Source: JAXHUA01 sp034189695 (GTDB lineage Bacteria; Chloroflexota; Dehalococcoidia; E44-bin15). From it: a stretch of 9,546 bases of DNA. Below, piece after piece: positions 6,248 to 9,546 of the stretch. Location: contig JAXHUA010000011.1 of assembly GCA_034189695.1 (NCBI GenBank), forward strand, positions 1 through 9,546, read 5' to 3'. The notes below the pieces were generated by a model. That model was not told the DNA's origin, did not search any database, and saw only the letters and a program-made list of their open reading frames with translations. Every line of letters begins with the position of its first letter. Position 1 is the stretch's first letter. The translations under genes and the position numbers were made by a program.

Positions 6248-7013
6248 GTCGGTGCTGGCGGACCTGCGTTCGGTCGTCATCGCGTATTCCGGCGGTGTCG
6301 ATAGCACGCTGCTGATCGCCGTAGCTGCGAGAGTCCTTGACAAGCGGGCGCTCGCGGTCACCGCTTCATCGCCTATCCACCCGGACGCCGAGTTGCGACT
6401 GGCCCAGGCGGTGGCCAGTGACATCGGAGTCCGGCACATGGTGATCGAGACCAATGAGCTTGATGACCCTCTATTCGTCGCCAACGACGAGCAACGGTGC
6501 TACTACTGCAAGCGCGGTCTCTTCGCCGAACTGAGGCGGCTGGCCGGCGAAAACGGACTGTCCGCCGTAGCCGATGGCACCAACTACGAGGACCTCCGAG
6601 AGCCGCGCCCCGGCCTGCGGGCTGCCTGGGAATACGCAGTGGTGAGTCCCCTCGCGGAGGTAACGCTGACCAAAAGCGAGATCCGCCACATATCCCGAGG
6701 AATCGGCCTGTCCAACTGGGACAAACCGTCATCGCCATGCCTCGCCACGCGCCTTCCCCACGGCACGCCCATCAGCGAAGAGCTTCTGAGCCGCGTCGCC
6801 CGGGCGGAGGAGTGCCTCGCCAGCTTCGGCCTGACGCGCCTCCGCGTCCGGCATCATGGCGACATCGCCCGCATCGAGGTCCAACGTGAGGACATGGCCG
6901 TGTTGGCCGACGAGGGCCTGCGAAAGGGTATCGTGGACAGCCTCCGCGCCATCGGCTACACCTATGTCACTCTGGACCTTGCCGACCGCGCCGGCGAAAG
7001 GGGGATGGATTGA
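6222..7013 (+). CDS. larE: ATP-dependent sulfur transferase LarE (NPN cofactor biosynthesis)
   Basis: PP-loop ATPase that adenylates the pyridinium dicarboxylate precursor and inserts sulfur, a step in making the nickel-pincer nucleotide (NPN) cofactor. It is 263 residues with the PP-loop SGGVDS (23-28). Three cysteines stand out: C93 and C96 (RCYYCKRGLF) and C173 (SSPCLATRLPHG). C173 occupies the position of the sacrificial cysteine in single-cysteine LarE enzymes. The additional CxxC matches the pattern of LarE proteins reported to hold a [4Fe-4S] cluster, as in Thermotoga. The ATG at 6222 overlaps the radA 3' end by 26 bases, and its Shine-Dalgarno is weak (AGAAAGG, about 12 bases upstream), so coupling to radA translation is likely. 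The larC start overlaps its stop. The C-terminal part contains TRLRVRHHGDIARIEV, typical of the family. The distinction from other PP-loop enzymes rests on the CYYC...SPCLATR combination and the larC neighbour. Confidence 0.92.
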   Translation: MENKLAQLESVLADLRSVVIAYSGGVDSTLLIAVAARVLDKRALAVTASSPIHPDAELRLAQAVASDIGVRHMVIETNELDDPLFVANDEQRCYYCKRGLFAELRRLAGENGLSAVADGTNYEDLREPRPGLRAAWEYAVVSPLAEVTLTKSEIRHISRGIGLSNWDKPSSPCLATRLPHGTPISEELLSRVARAEECLASFGLTRLRVRHHGDIARIEVQREDMAVLADEGLRKGIVDSLRAIGYTYVTLDLADRAGERGMD

Positions 7014-8191
7014 GGATAGGCTATCTCGACTGCTATTCAGGCCTGAGCGGAGACATGATCCTGGGCGCCCTCCTCGACTGCGGCCTGCCGCTTCAGTCCC
7101 TCACCGCCGAACTCGACAAGCTCGAACTGAAAGACTGCCGGGTAACCGCACAACAGGCCAGACGCGGGGTCATCACCGGCACACAGGTGACGGTCGAGGC
7201 CGGTTCTGACACGGCGGAACGGCGCACCCTCAGAGACATCGCCGCCCTGATACACAGGAGCGCACTGTCCGACAGCGTCAAGGAGAGGAGCACCCATGTT
7301 TTCCAGCGCCTTGCCGAGGCCGAGTCACGAGTCCACCGCGTGCCCATCGAAGAGGTCCACTTCCATGAGCTTGGTGCTGTGGACACCATCGTCGACATAG
7401 TCGGGGCATTCGTCGGCCTTGACCTGCTGGCTGTCGAGGCCCTGTACTCAGCCCCCCTCCCCAACGGTGGCGGTACCGTCGAGTGCCAGCACGGGACCCT
7501 GCCGGTTCCAAGCCCGGCGACGCTCGAGCTTATCGCTTCCGCTGCCGCGCCCGTACGCCCCAGCACCTCCCCCGAGGTTGGCGAGCTGGTGACGCCGACA
7601 GGGGCCGCCATAGTCACGACAGTGGCGTCCTTTCAGACTCCAACGTTCGCCGTCAACCGCGTCGGCTACGGTGTCGGAAGCCGGGAGCTGCCATCCATGC
7701 CCAACGTGCTGCCACTGTGGCTGGGTCAGTCGACAGAGGAGCGTCGCCCCATGGCCCTTCTTGAAACCAACATCGATGACATGACCCCGGAGATACAGGG
7801 GTACGTGCTGGAGAGTCTCCTGGAGCGAGGGGCACTGGACGTATGGTTCACCCCGATTCACATGAAGAAGAACCGCCCGGCGGTGATGCTCAGCGTGCTC
7901 TGCACGCCAGAGGCAGAGGCGGACATGGTGGAGATGATAGCCCGCGAGACCTCCACGCTCGGCGTCCGGTTGCAGCGGGTCGAGCGCCATGAGTTCGAGC
8001 GGGAGGAGATGTCATTCCATTCAAGCCTTGGCGACGTCCGCGTCAAGCTGAAGCGCCTTCGCGGCGAGCGGATCGGCCTGTCACCAGAGTTCGAGGACTG
8101 CCGGTGCCTGGCTCTCGAGCACGGTCTCCCGCTTCAGGAGGTCTATCGAACGGTCATGTCGGAGGCCAGTGCCAGATTCATGGGGAGGTGA
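7010..8191 (+). CDS. larC: Nickel insertion protein LarC (NPN cofactor biosynthesis)
   Basis: CTP-dependent cyclometallase that inserts nickel into the pincer precursor to complete the NPN cofactor used by lactate racemase and related enzymes. It is 393 residues with the family N-terminus YLDCYSGLSGDMILGALLDCG, the motif HFHELGAVD (residues 117-125), and the C-terminal LarC2-type domain beginning ETNIDDMTPE (252-261) and including DVWFTPIHMKKNRP. The TTG start at 7010 overlaps the larE stop as TTGA, with a purine-rich ribosome binding site (AAAGGGGG) a few bases upstream. The whole protein lies in one frame, whereas in Lactobacillus plantarum full-length LarC needs a programmed frameshift between larC1 and larC2. 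No long His-rich stretch is seen. larA, larB and nickel-transport genes are not in the window. Confidence 0.93.
   Translation: MRIGYLDCYSGLSGDMILGALLDCGLPLQSLTAELDKLELKDCRVTAQQARRGVITGTQVTVEAGSDTAERRTLRDIAALIHRSALSDSVKERSTHVFQRLAEAESRVHRVPIEEVHFHELGAVDTIVDIVGAFVGLDLLAVEALYSAPLPNGGGTVECQHGTLPVPSPATLELIASAAAPVRPSTSPEVGELVTPTGAAIVTTVASFQTPTFAVNRVGYGVGSRELPSMPNVLPLWLGQSTEERRPMALLETNIDDMTPEIQGYVLESLLERGALDVWFTPIHMKKNRPAVMLSVLCTPEAEADMVEMIARETSTLGVRLQRVERHEFEREEMSFHSSLGDVRVKLKRLRGERIGLSPEFEDCRCLALEHGLPLQEVYRTVMSEASARFMGR
8184..8191 (+). promoter_or_regulatory. Shine-Dalgarno that sets the nitroreductase start
   Basis: GGAGGTGA is a perfect complement to the 16S anti-Shine-Dalgarno core. It overlaps the larC stop codon (8189-8191) and lies 8 bases before a TTG at 8200. 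The GTG at 8188 falls inside this element, so it is unlikely to be the start. Confidence 0.7.
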
Positions 8192-8199
8192 GTCGAGCC

Positions 8200-8826
8200 T
8201 TGTCCGCGAGTGAAAGGGAGACGCGCATTGTCAGGCTGCCTCCGGCGAGTCAGGAGGGAGTCATATCGCTCGAGGAATCGGTCGCCGGCAGGCGGTCGGT
8301 GCGGCGATATGCCGCGGAGCCTCTCACGCTGTCACAGCTCTCACAGTTGCTGTGGGCGGCTCAGGGCCTCACCAGCGGCACCGGGCTGCGGGCGGCACCG
8401 AGTGCAGGGGCGACATACCCGATGGAGGTCTTCGTCCTGGCAGGCGAATCGAGCGTGGAGGGGCTTGCCGCCGCCATCTATCACTACCGGGCGGATACCC
8501 ATTCAATGAAAGTGCATGCTCCTCATGATGCCAGGGCCGCACTCGCCGAAGCGGCACTCGGTCAGGGGTTCGTCGCCCGGGCGCCGGCGGTCATCGCGCT
8601 CTGTGCCACGTACGAGCGCACCTCCCGCACCTACGGGCCCCGGGCCAACAGGTACGTCCACATGGAGGCGGGCCACATCGGGGAGAATATCAGCCTCCAG
8701 GCGGTCGCGCTCGGTCTTGCCACGGTGATGGTCGGGGCCTTCGAGGACGACGCCGTCGCCGACGTCTTGGGCCTGCCGCGTGATGTCAGGCCACTCTATA
8801 TCATTCCCGTGGGGAGGCCGAGGTAG
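8200..8826 (+). CDS. SagB-type nitroreductase family FMN oxidoreductase
   Basis: A 208-residue flavin oxidoreductase of the nitroreductase fold. Residues 30-37 (GRRSVRRY) match the FMN-phosphate-binding start of the family. The middle has the AAPSAGATYPMEVFVL stretch, and residues 151-163 (RYVHMEAGHIGEN) followed by SLQAVALGL are typical of the SagB/ThcOx subgroup, whose members oxidise azolines to azoles in peptide natural products. Stand-alone homologues are common and mostly uncharacterised, and no cyclodehydratase (YcaO) or precursor peptide is seen here, so the substrate is unknown. I chose the TTG at 8200 because of the perfect GGAGGTGA eight bases upstream; longer versions would overlap larC and add residues unlike the family. 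It is the last gene of the radA operon and converges on cimA, with 12 bases between the stop codons. No convincing terminator was found there. Confidence 0.88.
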   Translation: MSASERETRIVRLPPASQEGVISLEESVAGRRSVRRYAAEPLTLSQLSQLLWAAQGLTSGTGLRAAPSAGATYPMEVFVLAGESSVEGLAAAIYHYRADTHSMKVHAPHDARAALAEAALGQGFVARAPAVIALCATYERTSRTYGPRANRYVHMEAGHIGENISLQAVALGLATVMVGAFEDDAVADVLGLPRDVRPLYIIPVGRPR

Positions 8827-8838
8827 GCCCGGGAGGCC

Positions 8839-9546
8839 TCAGGTCTTCTGCTGGTCCTTCAGCAGCCAGTACTCCAGACTGTCCGCCAGCGCCAGGTAGC
8901 TCGCCTCGATGATGTTGGTCGAACTTCCGACTGTGCGCCACTCGCGTTCGCCGTCGCTCGACTCAATGAGAACACGGACCTTCGAGCCCGTGCCCGCCGT
9001 TTCGTCCAGCGCGCGGACCTTGTAGTCGACCAGCCGTACGACCGCCAGCCTGGGGTAGAACACCACCAGCGCCTTGCGCAGCGCGGCGTCCAGCGCATTC
9101 ACCGGACCGTTCCCCTCGGCGGCGGTGTGGAGAACCTCGTTTCCCACCCTCACCTTGACCGTCACCTCGGAAAGCAACTCCTCGTCGCTCTCCAGCGTCG
9201 ATGGGCGACGCCTCTTCTCCACCACCACCATGAAGTCGACAAGCTCGAACAGCGGACGGTAGCCAGCCTGAGAACGGTGGACCAGCAGCTCGAAGGACGC
9301 CTCAGCGCCGTCGTACTGGAACCCACGGCTTTCCAGCATCTTGACCTGTTCCAGAACGGCGCGGGCCTGCTCGCTCTTGAGGTTCACCCCCAGGCCCGGC
9401 TCTTTCGCCTTGCGCACGATGACCCCCTTGCATATGCCGACGACGGTCACCGGCGCCAGCGGATCGTTGCTCGCGATCTGCACCGATCCGGGCACCTCGA
9501 GGATCGTCCGCGGTCCCAGCGCGATCGTCACCGGCGCGGACTGCCC
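8839..9546 (-). CDS. cimA: (R)-citramalate synthase, C-terminal part (truncated by window edge)
   Basis: Citramalate synthase condenses pyruvate and acetyl-CoA in the threonine-independent route to isoleucine. The visible part (about 235 residues, frame open to the right edge) is the C-terminal LeuA-type regulatory/dimerisation domain: VLEQVKMLESRGFQYDGAEASFELL, VTVKVRVG, HTAAEGNGPVNALDAALRKAL, VRLVDYKVRALD, and TVGSSTNIIEASYLALADSLEYWLL. These motifs fit the CimA/2-isopropylmalate synthase group, and the DGAEASFELL and NIIEASYxAL pattern favours CimA over LeuA. The catalytic barrel lies outside the window. The first 40-odd visible residues (encoded by about 9416-9546) do not look like the usual linker with a SELSGxxN-type motif, so this stretch may be divergent, rearranged or misassembled. 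Stop is TGA (8841-8839). Confidence 0.9.
   Translation of the reverse strand, partial: GQSAPVTIALGPRTILEVPGSVQIASNDPLAPVTVVGICKGVIVRKAKEPGLGVNLKSEQARAVLEQVKMLESRGFQYDGAEASFELLVHRSQAGYRPLFELVDFMVVVEKRRRPSTLESDEELLSEVTVKVRVGNEVLHTAAEGNGPVNALDAALRKALVVFYPRLAVVRLVDYKVRALDETAGTGSKVRVLIESSDGEREWRTVGSSTNIIEASYLALADSLEYWLLKDQQKT

Noticed and set aside
8104..8199. Longer nitroreductase start inside larC
   Set aside because: The added residues are the larC 3' end read in another frame; a perfect Shine-Dalgarno points to 8200.
8813..8866. Possible terminators between the nitroreductase and cimA genes: GAGGCC/GGCCTC (8814-8840) and CTGCTG/CAGCAG (8848-8865)
   Set aside because: Neither stem is followed by a T-run on either strand, and both lie partly or wholly inside coding sequence; chance GC-rich pairing is as likely.
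1..9546. CRISPR arrays, tRNA genes, insertion sequences or phage genes
   Set aside because: I saw no regularly spaced repeats, tRNA-like cloverleaf sequence, transposase or integrase motifs, or terminal inverted repeats.

Overview
This 9.5 kb, GC-rich bacterial window is dense, mostly plus-strand and free of mobile elements. Gene content (ClpC with a UVR segment, RadA close downstream, (R)-citramalate synthase, the nickel-pincer cofactor genes larE and larC) and a free-standing 5S rRNA suggest a Chloroflexota-like bacterium, perhaps Dehalococcoidia. That placement is an inference from gene content and is only moderately secure.

Left part (1-1465): ribosomal protein L7/L12 (rplL), whose reading frame runs off the left edge through a Lys/Ala/Glu-rich segment. 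It is followed after 17 bases by radC, where many bacteria have rpoB. A hairpin follows radC. Then comes a single 5S rRNA gene with its own promoter and intrinsic terminator. The terminator runs directly into an extended -10 promoter for clpC.

Middle part (1466-4861): clpC (AAA+ unfoldase of the ClpCP protease), ending at an intrinsic terminator, then a cysteine hydrolase of the isochorismatase fold. A GC-rich hairpin and a clear sigma-70-type promoter follow.

Right part (4862-8826): an apparent four-gene operon, radA - larE - larC - SagB-type nitroreductase, with overlapping or touching gene ends and frequent TTG starts. RadA serves recombinational repair. LarE and LarC carry out the sulfur-transfer and nickel-insertion steps of nickel-pincer nucleotide (NPN) cofactor synthesis. 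The last gene is an FMN oxidoreductase of unknown substrate. LarB and any NPN-using enzyme such as LarA are not in the window. Convergent on the minus strand is the 3' part of a citramalate synthase gene (cimA), truncated by the right edge.

The main points of interest are the N-terminal extension of L7/L12 (or a possible L10-L12 fusion), the isolated 5S gene with a weak terminal stem, the lar genes embedded behind radA with a three-cysteine LarE, and an unfamiliar segment in the visible upstream part of CimA.
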